NCBI RefSeq assembly: GCF_030209835.1 | Contig: NZ_JARVRF010000050.1 | Coordinates: 1 to 61,001 of the forward strand | DNA: 61,001 bases | Reading direction: 5' to 3' | From: Arthrobacter sp. efr-133-R2A-120 | GTDB lineage: Bacteria; Actinomycetota; Actinomycetes; Actinomycetales; Micrococcaceae | Part shown: positions 51,141 to 59,914 of the stretch, piece after piece | How the letters are laid out: the number at the start of each line of letters is the position of its first letter | How positions within the stretch are numbered: the stretch's first letter is position 1 | Notes under the pieces: generated by a model | The model's input: only the letters and a program-made list of their open reading frames with translations | Told to the model about the DNA's origin: nothing | Databases searched by the model: none | Translations under genes and position numbers: made by a program

Positions 51141-52135
51141 TGTGTTTTCCCTGCCGGGGCGACCCCGAAGTTTGCCTCTGTCACGGTCTTGGATTCCGAC
51201 AGGGCTTCCTCGCTCAGGCCCCAGCGCTCCAGGACCTTGCCGTAGTAGCCGTCCTTGATGGCTGAGTTCAGGGCATCCGTAATGGCCGGGGCGAGGCCGT
51301 TGCCTTTGAGGGTGGTAGCCGCAACGAGGGTTTCGGAGGGCCAGCCGGCGTTGACTTTGCCAACCACTTTGAGGTCGTCCCGCGTGTTCTCCCGGTAGGA
51401 AACGGACGGGTAGGGCGCGATGTTCAAGTCTGTCCGGCCGGAGGAGAGCGCCAGGATGGTATCGGCGTCCGAAGAGTAGTACTGCAGGGTTGCCGGAGCC
51501 TTGCCGCGGGACTCAAGATCCTTGTTCCAGGCCAGGAGGATCTTCTCTTGGTTGGTGCCCGAGCCCACCGAGACCTTCAATCCGGAGATGTCGTCGGCGC
51601 CCTTGATGTTGTACGTCGACGACTTCTTGGCTTCGAAGCCCATGTATGCGGCGCGGTATGTGGAGAAGTCGAACAGTTTCACCCGGTCCTTGTTGATGCC
51701 CACGTTCGAGAACACGGCTTCGAAGTCCCCGGACTGCGTCTTGAGCGGCCAGTTCTCCCACGAGGTGACTTGCACGTCCAGTGCGAGGCCCAGCTTGTCG
51801 GCCACGAGCTGGGCGATGTCGACTTCGACTCCGATGGGCGTCTTGTTGTCCGTCGCGTAGAAGGACAGCGGGATGGACCCGGCGGTGGTGGCAACCGTCA
51901 GTTTGCCGTCCTTGCCGATCGCAGCGGGAACCGCGGCCGCCGCGGTGGGGTCCTTCTGTGCCCGGATGCGGTTCTGCTCGGGCGAGGTGTTGTAGACGAC
52001 GCCGTTGCGGGCAGCACTCGCGGACGGACTGGCCCCAGCAGCGGACGCGCCGGGGTCGGAGCACCCGGCGAGCGCCGGGAGTACGACGGCGGGCAGCACC
52101 GCGAGCGCCAGAAGCCTGGTTTTGATGCTTGGCAT
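51137..52135 (-). CDS. ABC transporter substrate-binding lipoprotein (amino-acid type)
   Basis: 332 aa. Lipobox LAGCS after a signal sequence, then SBP_bac_3 domain (KLTVATTAGSIPLSFYATDNKTPIGVEVDIAQLVADKLGL; SWENWPLKTQSGDFEAVFSNVGI). Captures a polar amino acid or analogue outside the cell. Paralog of the lipoprotein at 35512. GAGGAAC-type SD upstream; operon position: after the ATPase and permease, before the monooxygenases. Confidence 0.92.
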   Translation of the reverse strand: MPSIKTRLLALAVLPAVVLPALAGCSDPGASAAGASPSASAARNGVVYNTSPEQNRIRAQKDPTAAAAVPAAIGKDGKLTVATTAGSIPLSFYATDNKTPIGVEVDIAQLVADKLGLALDVQVTSWENWPLKTQSGDFEAVFSNVGINKDRVKLFDFSTYRAAYMGFEAKKSSTYNIKGADDISGLKVSVGSGTNQEKILLAWNKDLESRGKAPATLQYYSSDADTILALSSGRTDLNIAPYPSVSYRENTRDDLKVVGKVNAGWPSETLVAATTLKGNGLAPAITDALNSAIKDGYYGKVLERWGLSEEALSESKTVTEANFGVAPAGKTQ

Positions 52136-52146
52136 TTAGGGGTTCC

Positions 52147-52941
52147 TCAGATGTTGAAAGCTGGTTCGATGACTTTGGAGAAGAAGCTCCGCGTCCGGGG
52201 TTCACGGGGATTCGCGAAGATCTCCTGGGGACTGCCTTGCTCCACGATCTGGCCTTCGTCCATGAAGACCACGGTGTCTGCGACGTCGCGGGCGAAGCCC
52301 ATTTCGTGCGTGACGATGATCAACGTGGTGCCCGACGTGGCGAGTTCGCGGATGACGTCGAGGACCTCGTTGACCAACTCCGGATCGAGCGCCGAAGTGG
52401 GTTCGTCGAAGAGCAGGATCTTGGGGTCAAGGGCCAGCGCCCGGGCGATGGCAACGCGCTGTTGCTGGCCGCCGGACAACTGCCGTGGATAGGCATCGGC
52501 CCGGTCCTTGAGGCCAACGCGGTCCAGGAGTTCCAGCGCACGCTTGCGTGCTTCGGCTTTGTTCCGGTGGAGCGCGACGACGGGTGCTTCGGTCACGTTT
52601 TCCAGCGCGGTCAGGTGCGGGAACAGGTTGAAGTTCTGGAACACCATGCCGATGTCCGTGCGCTGCTTGAGGATGTCCTTTTCGCGCAGTTCGTGCAGCT
52701 TGTTTCCGCGGACCTGGTAACCCACCAATTGGCCGTCGATGGTGATGTACCCGCCGTCCACCTTTTCCAAGTGGTTAATAGTCCGCAGAAGCGTGGACTT
52801 CCCCGAGCCGGAGGGTCCCACGATCACTGCGACGCCGCCTGGCGGCACCGTCAGGGACACACCCTTGAGGACTTCCGTTCCCCCAAAGGACTTACGGACG
52901 TTGGTGATTTCCACGTGGCCGCGGGTTGCAGCGGTACTCAT
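52147..52941 (-). CDS. Amino-acid ABC transporter ATP-binding protein (GlnQ-like)
   Basis: 264 aa. Walker A GPSGSGKSTLL, signature LSGGQQQRVAIARAL, Walker B ILLFDEPTSALDPE and the switch His in IIVTHEMGFARDV. Drives import through the adjacent permease. The ATG (52941) overlaps the permease stop (ATGA); the binding-protein gene follows after 11 nt. Confidence 0.94.
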   Translation of the reverse strand: MSTAATRGHVEITNVRKSFGGTEVLKGVSLTVPPGGVAVIVGPSGSGKSTLLRTINHLEKVDGGYITIDGQLVGYQVRGNKLHELREKDILKQRTDIGMVFQNFNLFPHLTALENVTEAPVVALHRNKAEARKRALELLDRVGLKDRADAYPRQLSGGQQQRVAIARALALDPKILLFDEPTSALDPELVNEVLDVIRELATSGTTLIIVTHEMGFARDVADTVVFMDEGQIVEQGSPQEIFANPREPRTRSFFSKVIEPAFNI

Positions 52942-54029
52942 CGGGCGTCCTTCGCTCGGTCAAGGTTCGCTCGGTCAAAATTCACTGGTGCGTGGGTGGC
53001 AAAGAACTTCCTTGCCTTCTGCAGTGGAGTGAGCGGCAGGTTGCGGACGGCGCCCTTCGAGTAATGCCGCTCGATGTAGTACTGGAACACGCTCAGGACC
53101 GAGGTAATAGCCACGTACCAGAGCGTTGCTACGAGGAGCAGCGGAAGGACCTGTTGGGTGCGGTTGTAGATGACCTGCACGGTGTAGAACAGCTCGGAAT
53201 AAGCCAGGACGTAGACAATCGAGGTGCCCTTGACCAGGCCGATGATCTCGTTGAAAGCGGTAGGCAGAATGGCCCGCATGGCCTGTGGCAACACGATCCT
53301 GGTGGAGCGTCGCCATGCCGGAATGCCCAGTGCAGCGGCTGCTTCGAGCTGGCCCTGGTCCACCGAGAGAATGCCGCCGCGGATGATCTCCGCCGAGTAC
53401 GCCGCCTGGTTGAGGGTCAGGCCCAGGACGGCCGCCGCGAATTGGCTGATGAGCGTGGTGGTCTGGACCTCGAAGAAGCGGATATCCGTGAAGGGGATGC
53501 CCAAGCTGATTTTCTCGTAGAGGTAGCCCAGGTTGTACCAAAGCAGCATCTGGACCAACAACGGCGTGGAGCGGAAGATCCAGGAGAACGTCCAGGACAC
53601 CGAGAGCAGCAACGGCGATGCCGAGAGCCTCATGAGGGCCAGGATGAAGCCGAGGACAAAGCCGAGCGCGCCGGAGATGGCCGTCAGCTTGAGGGTCTCC
53701 ACGAGGCCGTTAACCACGGACTGCGCGGTGAACCATTGCGCTACCATGCCCCATTCCCAGCGCGGATTCGTCGCGAGGGACCAGGCGACCGCGACGACGC
53801 CAAGAGCCACCACAACGGTGCCCACCCAGCGCCATGGATGCCGGGCCGGGACGAGTTTGTAGCCGGAGTAGTCGGCTGCGCGCCGAGCGGCGGCATCCTC
53901 GGCTGCTGGCCGGGCGGCGGCACCCTGGGCGGTAGCCGCCGTCGGGCTTTTCGCGACGGCGCTGGCAGGCGCCGGTTCCGGTGCAGATTGCTGTGCGGAC
54001 TGCGCCACTGTGGTTGCTGCTGAACTCAT
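52938..54029 (-). CDS. Amino-acid ABC transporter permease (HisM/GlnP type)
   Basis: 363 aa. First 60 residues are Ala/Pro-rich and disordered, then a helix (WVGTVVVALGVVAVAWSLA) and the BPD_transp_1 permease domain with the EAA-loop (AALGIPAWRRSTRIVLPQAMRAILPTAFNEIIGLVKGTS). First gene of the eight-gene operon. The disordered extension is longer than in usual GlnP-type proteins. A promoter with TTGCAG and TAGATT (18-nt spacer) lies upstream at 54073-54102. Confidence 0.92.
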   Translation of the reverse strand: MSSAATTVAQSAQQSAPEPAPASAVAKSPTAATAQGAAARPAAEDAAARRAADYSGYKLVPARHPWRWVGTVVVALGVVAVAWSLATNPRWEWGMVAQWFTAQSVVNGLVETLKLTAISGALGFVLGFILALMRLSASPLLLSVSWTFSWIFRSTPLLVQMLLWYNLGYLYEKISLGIPFTDIRFFEVQTTTLISQFAAAVLGLTLNQAAYSAEIIRGGILSVDQGQLEAAAALGIPAWRRSTRIVLPQAMRAILPTAFNEIIGLVKGTSIVYVLAYSELFYTVQVIYNRTQQVLPLLLVATLWYVAITSVLSVFQYYIERHYSKGAVRNLPLTPLQKARKFFATHAPVNFDRANLDRAKDAR

Positions 54030-54072
54030 GCGCCACCTCGCTTCGTATCGCTTGTTTTATGGGATGGCTGCC

Positions 54073-54102
54073 AATCTAGGGGCGCTCCCGAAGCGGCTGC
54101 AA
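54073..54102 (-). promoter_or_regulatory. Promoter of the ABC transporter/monooxygenase operon
   Basis: On the minus strand, -35 TTGCAG (54102-54097) and -10 TAGATT (54078-54073), 18 nt apart. The spacer holds an inverted repeat (CGCTTCGGGAGCG), which may be an operator. Confidence 0.5.
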
Positions 54103-54125
54103 GGCGGATTTTTGCACTTCTTCAC

Positions 54126-54175
54126 GGGGCTTAATGGCGCTTCGCGGGGCTTCATGGCGCTTCGCGCGGCTTCAT
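54126..54175. repeat. 2.5 tandem copies of a 20-bp unit in the divergent promoter region
   Basis: GGGGCTTAATGGCGCTTCGC (54126-54145) is followed by GGGGCTTCATGGCGCTTCGC (54146-54165) and a half copy GCGGCTTCAT (54166-54175). It sits upstream of the operon promoter and of the divergent FAD protein. Could be a regulator-binding array or simple slippage. Confidence 0.7.
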
Positions 54176-54313
54176 AGGGAGCCATATGAGTCGGTTCTTT
54201 GCGCTTGTTGACGCGCCGTGACGTGTAGTGAACGGCCGTTACCAACGCCTCGACCAAGGCCCCGCCACGTCCCTAGGCTCGGGTACCACCAGCCACCGCC
54301 AACAGGAGTTGCC

Positions 54314-56284
54314 ATGCCGTCCTTCGCCCCCACCATCGTGTTCATTGGCGGTGGTCCGCGCTCAGCCGGCATCCTCGAACGGCTCGCAGCCAACAGGCCC
54401 GGCCTCTTCGACCGTCCCCTCTCCATCCACGTCGTGGAGCCGTACGAACCCGGTTCCGGGAGGATCTGGCGCTATGACCAGAGCCCGGGACTGCTGCTCA
54501 ACTCCACGGCAGCGGACGTCACGATGTTCACCGACAGCTCCGTGGCCTGCGACGGTCCCTCCGTTGACGGTCCGGGCCTCGCCTCATGGGCAACCGGCGT
54601 GCTGGACGGTTCCATCCGCGACGTCCCGGAGTTGGAAGCCCACCTCCTCGAGCAGCTCCGGGCGCTGACACCGGCATCGTTTCCGACCCGCCAGCTCCAG
54701 AGCAAGTACCTCGAGTGGTTCTTCCGCAGGGCCGTAACGGCCCTCGGCCCGGACGTCACCGTGACGATCCACCGGGACACGGCAACCGCCGTCGAACATC
54801 CTGCTTCAGGGCGCGACGGCGGAGCGGGATACCGCGTGCAGCTCGCTTCAGGCGGGGTGCTGGAGGCGGATCTGGTGTTGTACTCGCTGGGTCACACCGA
54901 CTCCCGTGCCGAACCGGAATCAGCGCGGCTCGCCGAGTTCGCCGCCCGGAACGGCGGGTTCCACGCGGCGCCGTCGTACACCACCGACGTCGACTATTCG
55001 GCGATCGCACCTGGCCAGGACGTCCTGGTATCGGGCATGGGGCTGGCTTTCGTGGATCTGTTGGTGCTCTTGTTCGAGGGCCGTGGCGGCCGCTTCGAAG
55101 ACAGGCCCGACGGTGGCCTGGACTATGTGCCGTCCGGCGCCGAACCGCGGCTCTGGGCAGGCTCCCGGCGCGGAGTGCCGTACCATTCGAAGATCTCCTC
55201 CACCCTGCGCGGCGAACCCGTCGGCGCCCCGCGGTACTTCACCGCACGCGCCGTGGAATCTCTGCTCGCCGCGCACGAGGAGCTGGATTTTCGCGCGCAG
55301 CTTTGGCCGCTCATCGCCAAAGATGCCGGCCATGCCTACTACCGCGAGCTCTTCACCGGCTATCCGGAACGCGTCGACGGCGGCTGGGACGCATTTTCGA
55401 CGCGCTTCGATGCCCTGGATTGGTACAGCCGCGAACGCGAAAACCTCGTGGCCTCGGCCGTCCCGGACCCGACTCTCCGGCTCGACCTCGAGGCCCTGGA
55501 CCAACCGTTCAGCGGTTGCGCCTTCGCGGACCATGCCGCGGTGCAGAGATCGGTGGCGAACTACATCGAACGCGACCTCAAGCTCCGCACGAGTCCCGAC
55601 CATTCGGAAACCCTCGCCTTGTTCACGGCCCTGCTCCGCGTGTACATGGAGCTCGGCCGGTTGGTCCCGCAGGAGCGGCTCAATTCGCGCTCCCAACAAG
55701 CGGTGCACGGATGGTGGCACGGCTTCTTCAGCTTCGTGGATTCCGGCCCGCCGCCCCATCGGTTGCGGGAAATCCTCGCCCTGCACCGGGCTGGATTCCT
55801 GCAGTTCCTGGGACCGGGCATGTGGGTGCGTCCGGACGAGGCCAGCGGCCGTTTCGTGGCCGGTTCATTCCAATCGCCCGTGGTGGTGGACGCGGCGGCG
55901 TACATCGAGGCCCGCTTGCCGTCGCCGTCGGTGGCGCGATCGGCCAACCCCGCGCTGGCGGACCTGCACGACGCCGGTTGGGGCACCGAACAGTCGCTCC
56001 TCACCTCGGACGGTCCCCACTCCACCGGTAAGCTGTTGGTCTCGAGTTCGCACGAAGTCCTAGCTGCCGACGGCGTGCGGCAGGCGGGGCTTTTCGCCGT
56101 CGGACCATGGACCTCGGGTTGGGGCGCTGGGGCGTTCGCACGGCCCGGAACCAACGCAGCACCGTTCCGCGAGAACGACGCCCTGGCCCGCCGCCTCCTG
56201 GCCGAACTCGCGGCCCCTCGCCCAAGCACGATCCACCCAACCAGCCCCGTCCGCCCAACTGACTCGCAGTTGTTGTCGTTTTGA
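54314..56284 (+). CDS. FAD/NAD(P)-binding protein (lysine/ornithine N-monooxygenase-like)
   Basis: 656 aa. N-terminal NAD_binding_9 dinucleotide fold (APTIVFIGGGPRSAGILERLAANRPGLFDRPLSIHVVEPYEPGSGRIWRYDQSPGLLLNSTAADVTMF) and a large C-terminal region. Related to flavoproteins of the lysine/ornithine N-hydroxylase type; reaction unknown. The ATG at 54314 has AGGAG seven bases upstream, and the shorter protein fits the family. The last ten codons and the stop lie inside the 68-bp palindromic repeat. It is divergent from the monooxygenase operon, so it may share the pathway. Confidence 0.82.
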   Translation: MPSFAPTIVFIGGGPRSAGILERLAANRPGLFDRPLSIHVVEPYEPGSGRIWRYDQSPGLLLNSTAADVTMFTDSSVACDGPSVDGPGLASWATGVLDGSIRDVPELEAHLLEQLRALTPASFPTRQLQSKYLEWFFRRAVTALGPDVTVTIHRDTATAVEHPASGRDGGAGYRVQLASGGVLEADLVLYSLGHTDSRAEPESARLAEFAARNGGFHAAPSYTTDVDYSAIAPGQDVLVSGMGLAFVDLLVLLFEGRGGRFEDRPDGGLDYVPSGAEPRLWAGSRRGVPYHSKISSTLRGEPVGAPRYFTARAVESLLAAHEELDFRAQLWPLIAKDAGHAYYRELFTGYPERVDGGWDAFSTRFDALDWYSRERENLVASAVPDPTLRLDLEALDQPFSGCAFADHAAVQRSVANYIERDLKLRTSPDHSETLALFTALLRVYMELGRLVPQERLNSRSQQAVHGWWHGFFSFVDSGPPPHRLREILALHRAGFLQFLGPGMWVRPDEASGRFVAGSFQSPVVVDAAAYIEARLPSPSVARSANPALADLHDAGWGTEQSLLTSDGPHSTGKLLVSSSHEVLAADGVRQAGLFAVGPWTSGWGAGAFARPGTNAAPFRENDALARRLLAELAAPRPSTIHPTSPVRPTDSQLLSF

Positions 56285-56320
56285 CGCCTCATAACGACAA
56301 CAACTGCGAGCTAGTTGGGC
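56253..56320. repeat. 68-bp palindromic dispersed element, copy B
   Basis: Arms 56253-56280 and 56293-56320 match at 26 of 28 positions around the 12-nt loop TTGACGCCTCAT. It is the same element as at 3133-3200, in the opposite orientation. It encodes the C-terminal residues RPTDSQLLSF and the TGA stop of the FAD protein, and ends 20 bases before the downstream GNAT start. Confidence 0.85.
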
Positions 56321-56340
56321 AAATTCACGAAAGGTAAGCC

Positions 56341-56862
56341 ATGACAACAACGCCAACCCTGCCGTCGTCGGGCCTTTCCGTCCTGACACTGCCCATGCGC
56401 GATCCACGCGTCAAGCCACTCCTGGACGAACTCGCCGTCGAATACACCACGCGCTACGGCGACCTCTTTGGCAGCGGAGGCGCGGCCGAGGAACTCAACC
56501 GGTACCCGGCCGGCGAGTTTGCCGCACCCCACGGTGCCCTGCTCATCGTGCAGGAGAACGGCGAAACCGTGGCGGGCGGGGCATTCCGCCGTTACGACTC
56601 CCACACGGCGGAACTCAAGCGGATCTGGACGCATTCGGCGCACCGGCGTCGTGGGCTGGCCCGATTGGTCCTCGCTGAGCTGGAGGCCGAGGCGGCGCGG
56701 CGCGGCTACCGCCGGATCTACCTCACCACCGGTCCGCGGCAGCCCGAAGCCAAGAACCTGTACCTGGCCACCGGCTACGCCCCGCTGTTCGACGTCGACG
56801 CGGATCCGGAAGAGATCAAGCACTTGGCGTTCACGAAGGACCTGGCGTCCGCTCAGGCGTGA
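56341..56862 (+). CDS. GNAT family N-acetyltransferase
   Basis: 173 aa. GNAT motif AHRRRGLARLVLAELEAEAARRGYRRIYLTTGPRQPEAKNLYLATGYAP. AAAGG upstream of the ATG. It follows the FAD protein by 56 nt across the 68-bp repeat; the two are likely co-transcribed. In thioether amino-acid pathways of Bacillus an acetyltransferase protects the amino group before oxidation; a similar job here is possible but unproven. Confidence 0.85.
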   Translation: MTTTPTLPSSGLSVLTLPMRDPRVKPLLDELAVEYTTRYGDLFGSGGAAEELNRYPAGEFAAPHGALLIVQENGETVAGGAFRRYDSHTAELKRIWTHSAHRRRGLARLVLAELEAEAARRGYRRIYLTTGPRQPEAKNLYLATGYAPLFDVDADPEEIKHLAFTKDLASAQA

Positions 56863-56864
56863 CC

Positions 56865-57443
56865 CTAGCCCACAGCCTGGCGCGCCGCGGCTTCGATCCG
56901 TGCCCAGTGGGCGGCCCATTCTTCGGTGCTTCGCTGTGACAAGTTCGGGTCCCCGGGACCTTTTCCGGCCGAACCGTCGATGAGCTCGCGAAGTATGTCA
57001 GCATGCCCCAAGTGCTGGGCTGTCTCGACGCACATGTGTACCAGGATCTGGTGAAGCGTCACGTGTCGGCGTTCTTCCGGCCACCACGGCACTTCCCCGG
57101 GAGCGTCGAGTGGGAGCGACTCGATGGTTGCATCGCTGTGCTCGGCCGAGTAGCGGTGCAGTTCGATGATCTCTTCCCTGCTCTCCCCCGGAGGAACCCA
57201 CAGGTCCGCATCGGCTTCGGCGTCGTCGGCAAACCACGGTAATTCCCGGCCGCTGGGCCGGCCAAAGACCTCCCCGAAGTACCCAAGCTCCACGCTCGCC
57301 ACGTGCTTGACCAGTCCCAGGAGGTTGGTGCCGGTAGGGGTCATAGGCCGGCGGACGTCGTACTCGTCGAGTCCGTCAAGCTTGGCGAGGAGCTCGCCGC
57401 GACGGGCGCGCAGATATTTGAGCAGAACCGCTTTGTCATCCAT
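56865..57443 (-). CDS. DinB family protein (DUF664)
   Basis: 192 aa, four-helix DinB/YfiT-like fold: LKYLRARRGELLAKLDGLDEYDVRRPMTPTGTNLLGLVKHVASVELGYFGEVFGR, then VTLHQILVHMCVETAQHLGHADILRE. His residues in VKH, LHQ and HLGH match the metal-binding set of the family. Function unknown (possible thiol- or metal-dependent transferase). TATAGT ends six bases before the ATG: leaderless. Confidence 0.86.
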   Translation of the reverse strand: MDDKAVLLKYLRARRGELLAKLDGLDEYDVRRPMTPTGTNLLGLVKHVASVELGYFGEVFGRPSGRELPWFADDAEADADLWVPPGESREEIIELHRYSAEHSDATIESLPLDAPGEVPWWPEERRHVTLHQILVHMCVETAQHLGHADILRELIDGSAGKGPGDPNLSQRSTEEWAAHWARIEAAARQAVG

Positions 57444-57449
57444 CCGGGC

Positions 57450-57481
57450 ACTATACCGTTGCCGTCGCGAGTGTGTACCGT
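57450..57481. promoter_or_regulatory. Back-to-back -10 boxes for two leaderless genes
   Basis: TATAGT on the minus strand (57455-57450) serves the DinB gene at 57443, and TACCGT on the plus strand (57476-57481) serves the reductase at 57488. Each ends six bases before its start codon. The two transcripts begin within about 45 nt of each other in opposite directions. Confidence 0.5.
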
Positions 57482-57487
57482 CTGTGC

Positions 57488-58045
57488 ATGGCAAAACTGA
57501 TCTACGCAGGGATCATGTCCCTTGACGGTTACACCGCTGATGCCGAAGGAAAGTTCGATTGGAGCATGCCGGACGAAGAAGTCCACGCCTTCGTCAACGA
57601 CCTTGAGCGGCCCATCGGTACCTACCTCTACGGCAGGCGAATGTACGAGGTCATGTCCGCATGGGAGGACATGACCCTTTCCGGGGAGCCACCGGTCATG
57701 CGGGACTACGCGCAGATCTGGCGTGCCGCGGACAAGATCGTGTACTCCACCAGTTTGGGGAGTCCGTCCACCGCCAGGACACGCCTCGAGCGGGAGTTCG
57801 ACGCCGGAGCCATCCGGGCGCTGAAAGAGTCCGCACAGCAGGACATGTCCATTGGTGGCACCGTACTCGCCGCCCAGGCCATCAAGGCCGGGCTGGTGGA
57901 CGAGTTCTGCCTCTTCCTCACGCCGGTGGTCGTCGGAGGCGGGAAACAATTCCTCCCCGACGGCGTGGGCCTGACGCTTGAGCTGTTGGACGAGCGTCGC
58001 TTTGGCAACGGCGTCGTCTACCTCCGGTACGCCAAGCGAGCATAA
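57488..58045 (+). CDS. Dihydrofolate reductase / RibD C-terminal family protein
   Basis: 185 aa. Typical of the YwjB/YyaP group: MAKLIYAGIMSLDGYTADAEGKFDWSMPDEEVHAFVNDLERPIGTYLYGRRMYEVM, then DMSIGGTVLAAQAIKAGLVDEFCLFLTPVVVGGGKQF. NADPH-dependent reductase of uncertain substrate. The ATG at 57488 is preferred to an upstream in-frame ATG because of the leaderless -10 box. Confidence 0.87.
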   Translation: MAKLIYAGIMSLDGYTADAEGKFDWSMPDEEVHAFVNDLERPIGTYLYGRRMYEVMSAWEDMTLSGEPPVMRDYAQIWRAADKIVYSTSLGSPSTARTRLEREFDAGAIRALKESAQQDMSIGGTVLAAQAIKAGLVDEFCLFLTPVVVGGGKQFLPDGVGLTLELLDERRFGNGVVYLRYAKRA

Positions 58046-58101
58046 ACCAGTACTGCAAAGTTTTCGGCCAATCCGCGGGACTGGACCACTAGGCTATGCG
58101 C

Positions 58102-59808
58102 ATGGCCAAGAAAACCACAGCTGAAAAACTTGCCACGATCCAGCAGGGATACACCCTCGATGGCCCCACGATCGAGCTAGGTGCCGCCATCGTCGACGGC
58201 GAAGTCCACAAAGAAGCTCAAGTCCGGTTGCCGCTGTCCATGATGAACCGGCACGGCTTGGTGGCCGGGGCCACGGGCACCGGCAAGACCGTCACCCTGC
58301 ACATGATGGCCGAACAGCTGTCCACGGCCGGAGTCCCCGTCTTCCTGGCGGACATCAAGGGAGACCTTTCAGGACTCGCCACCGCGGCGACGGCCAGCGA
58401 GAAACTCACGGCCCGCACCGCGAGCCTCGGCCAAGAGTGGTCAGGCAAGGCTTTTCCGGTCGAGTTTCTCTCGCTGGGCGGGGATGGCAACGGCGTTCCC
58501 GTCCGCGCGACCATCACCTCGTTCGGCCCCATCCTGCTCTCGCGCATCATGGAACTCAACGACACCCAGGAATCCAGCCTTCAGCTGATCTTCCACTTCG
58601 CCGACCAGAAGAAACTGGAACTGATCGACCTCAAAGACCTGCGGGCAGTCATCCAGTTCCTGACCTCGGATGAGGGCAAAGCGGAACTCGAAGACCTCGG
58701 CGGACTGTCCAAGGCCACGGCCGGGGTCATCCTGCGCGAACTCGTCAATCTCGAGGCCCAAGGCATGGAGAAGTTCTTTGGTGAGCCGGAATTCGACACC
58801 GCGGAACTTCTCCGCACAGCCCCCGACGGCCGCGGGGTGATCAGTTGCCTCGAACTTCCCACGCTCCAGACCAAACCCATGCTGTTCTCGACGTTCCTGA
58901 TGTGGCTGCTTGCGGACCTCTTCGAAGACTTGCCCGAAGCGGGAGACCTGGACAAGCCCAAGCTCGTGTTCTTCCTCGACGAAGCCCACTTACTCTTCAC
59001 GGATGCATCCAAGGCCTTCCTCGAAGCCATCACCACCACGGTGCGACTCATCCGGTCCAAGGGCGTCGGAATATTTTTCGTCACCCAGACGCCGAAGGAT
59101 GTCCCTGCCGCCGTCCTCGGCCAGCTTGCCAACCGGGTCCAGCACGCCCTGCGCGCGTTCACCCCGGAGGACGCCAAAGCCCTCAAGGCCACCGTGTCGA
59201 CGTTCCCGGTGAGCGACTACGACCTTGAGGAAACCCTCACCTCCGCTGGTATAGGCGAAGCGGTCATTACCGTCATGAACGAAAAGGGCGCGCCAACGCC
59301 CGTGGCGCTGACGAAGCTGCGAGCGCCCGAATCCGTGATGGGGCCAAGCACGGACGAGCTGATCCGCAGCACCATCGGCGCTTCCTCGCTGCTGCCGAAG
59401 TACGGCACGGCGGTGGACAACATTTCGGCTTACGAGAAACTGACCGGCAAGGGCACCGCACCCGCCACCGGAGACGCAGCGCCGGGTCAGCCGCCGGTAC
59501 CTGCTTCCCTTGACCCCAACGCCGTTGACGCCGACGCCCGCAGGATCGAGGAAGAGATCCTTGGCCGTCCCAGCAGCCGTCCGCTGCCAGGCTCCGCCCC
59601 CGAAGAGTGGCCCCCCGCACCAGCACCTGCCGACGCACCGGCACCTGTTCCGCAGCAAGGCGGGGACGGCATGATGGGCGATCTCGCGGGCGTCCTGGGT
59701 GGTGCGCTCGGCGGCGGAATCAAGAGCATGGCACGGTCCTTCGGCACGCAGCTCGGCCGGGAATTGCTCCGCGGCGTGTTCGGAACCTCATCGCGCCGGC
59801 GCCGCTAA
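58102..59808 (+). CDS. HerA-like helicase, DUF853 family ATPase
   Basis: 568 aa. Walker A GATGTGKT (residues 56-63), Walker B LVFFLDEAHLLF, and a region FFVTQTPKDVPAAVLGQLANRVQHALRAFTPEDAKAL that matches the DUF853/YjgR ATPases related to HerA. The C-terminal ~110 residues are Pro/Ala/Gly-rich and end in a basic cluster SRRRR, with an unusual GGALGGGI segment. Role in DNA processing is inferred from the family; there is no nurA beside it. TAGGCT lies six bases before ATG 58102, so it is probably leaderless. Confidence 0.87.
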   Translation: MAKKTTAEKLATIQQGYTLDGPTIELGAAIVDGEVHKEAQVRLPLSMMNRHGLVAGATGTGKTVTLHMMAEQLSTAGVPVFLADIKGDLSGLATAATASEKLTARTASLGQEWSGKAFPVEFLSLGGDGNGVPVRATITSFGPILLSRIMELNDTQESSLQLIFHFADQKKLELIDLKDLRAVIQFLTSDEGKAELEDLGGLSKATAGVILRELVNLEAQGMEKFFGEPEFDTAELLRTAPDGRGVISCLELPTLQTKPMLFSTFLMWLLADLFEDLPEAGDLDKPKLVFFLDEAHLLFTDASKAFLEAITTTVRLIRSKGVGIFFVTQTPKDVPAAVLGQLANRVQHALRAFTPEDAKALKATVSTFPVSDYDLEETLTSAGIGEAVITVMNEKGAPTPVALTKLRAPESVMGPSTDELIRSTIGASSLLPKYGTAVDNISAYEKLTGKGTAPATGDAAPGQPPVPASLDPNAVDADARRIEEEILGRPSSRPLPGSAPEEWPPAPAPADAPAPVPQQGGDGMMGDLAGVLGGALGGGIKSMARSFGTQLGRELLRGVFGTSSRRRR

Positions 59809-59914
59809 CGCGGAGCCACCACCCGCCGTCGGGCCTCTTCCGAAAGCATGTTCAGACGTCACGTGAGAGGAAGGATGCCGGGGTATTGCGGAACCGGCGG
59901 GTAACGTAAAGGGC

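Noticed and set aside
54586..56031. 481-codon frame within the FAD protein gene
   Set aside because: Arg/Pro/Gly-rich product without motifs, in a second frame of a gene with a clear dinucleotide-binding motif.
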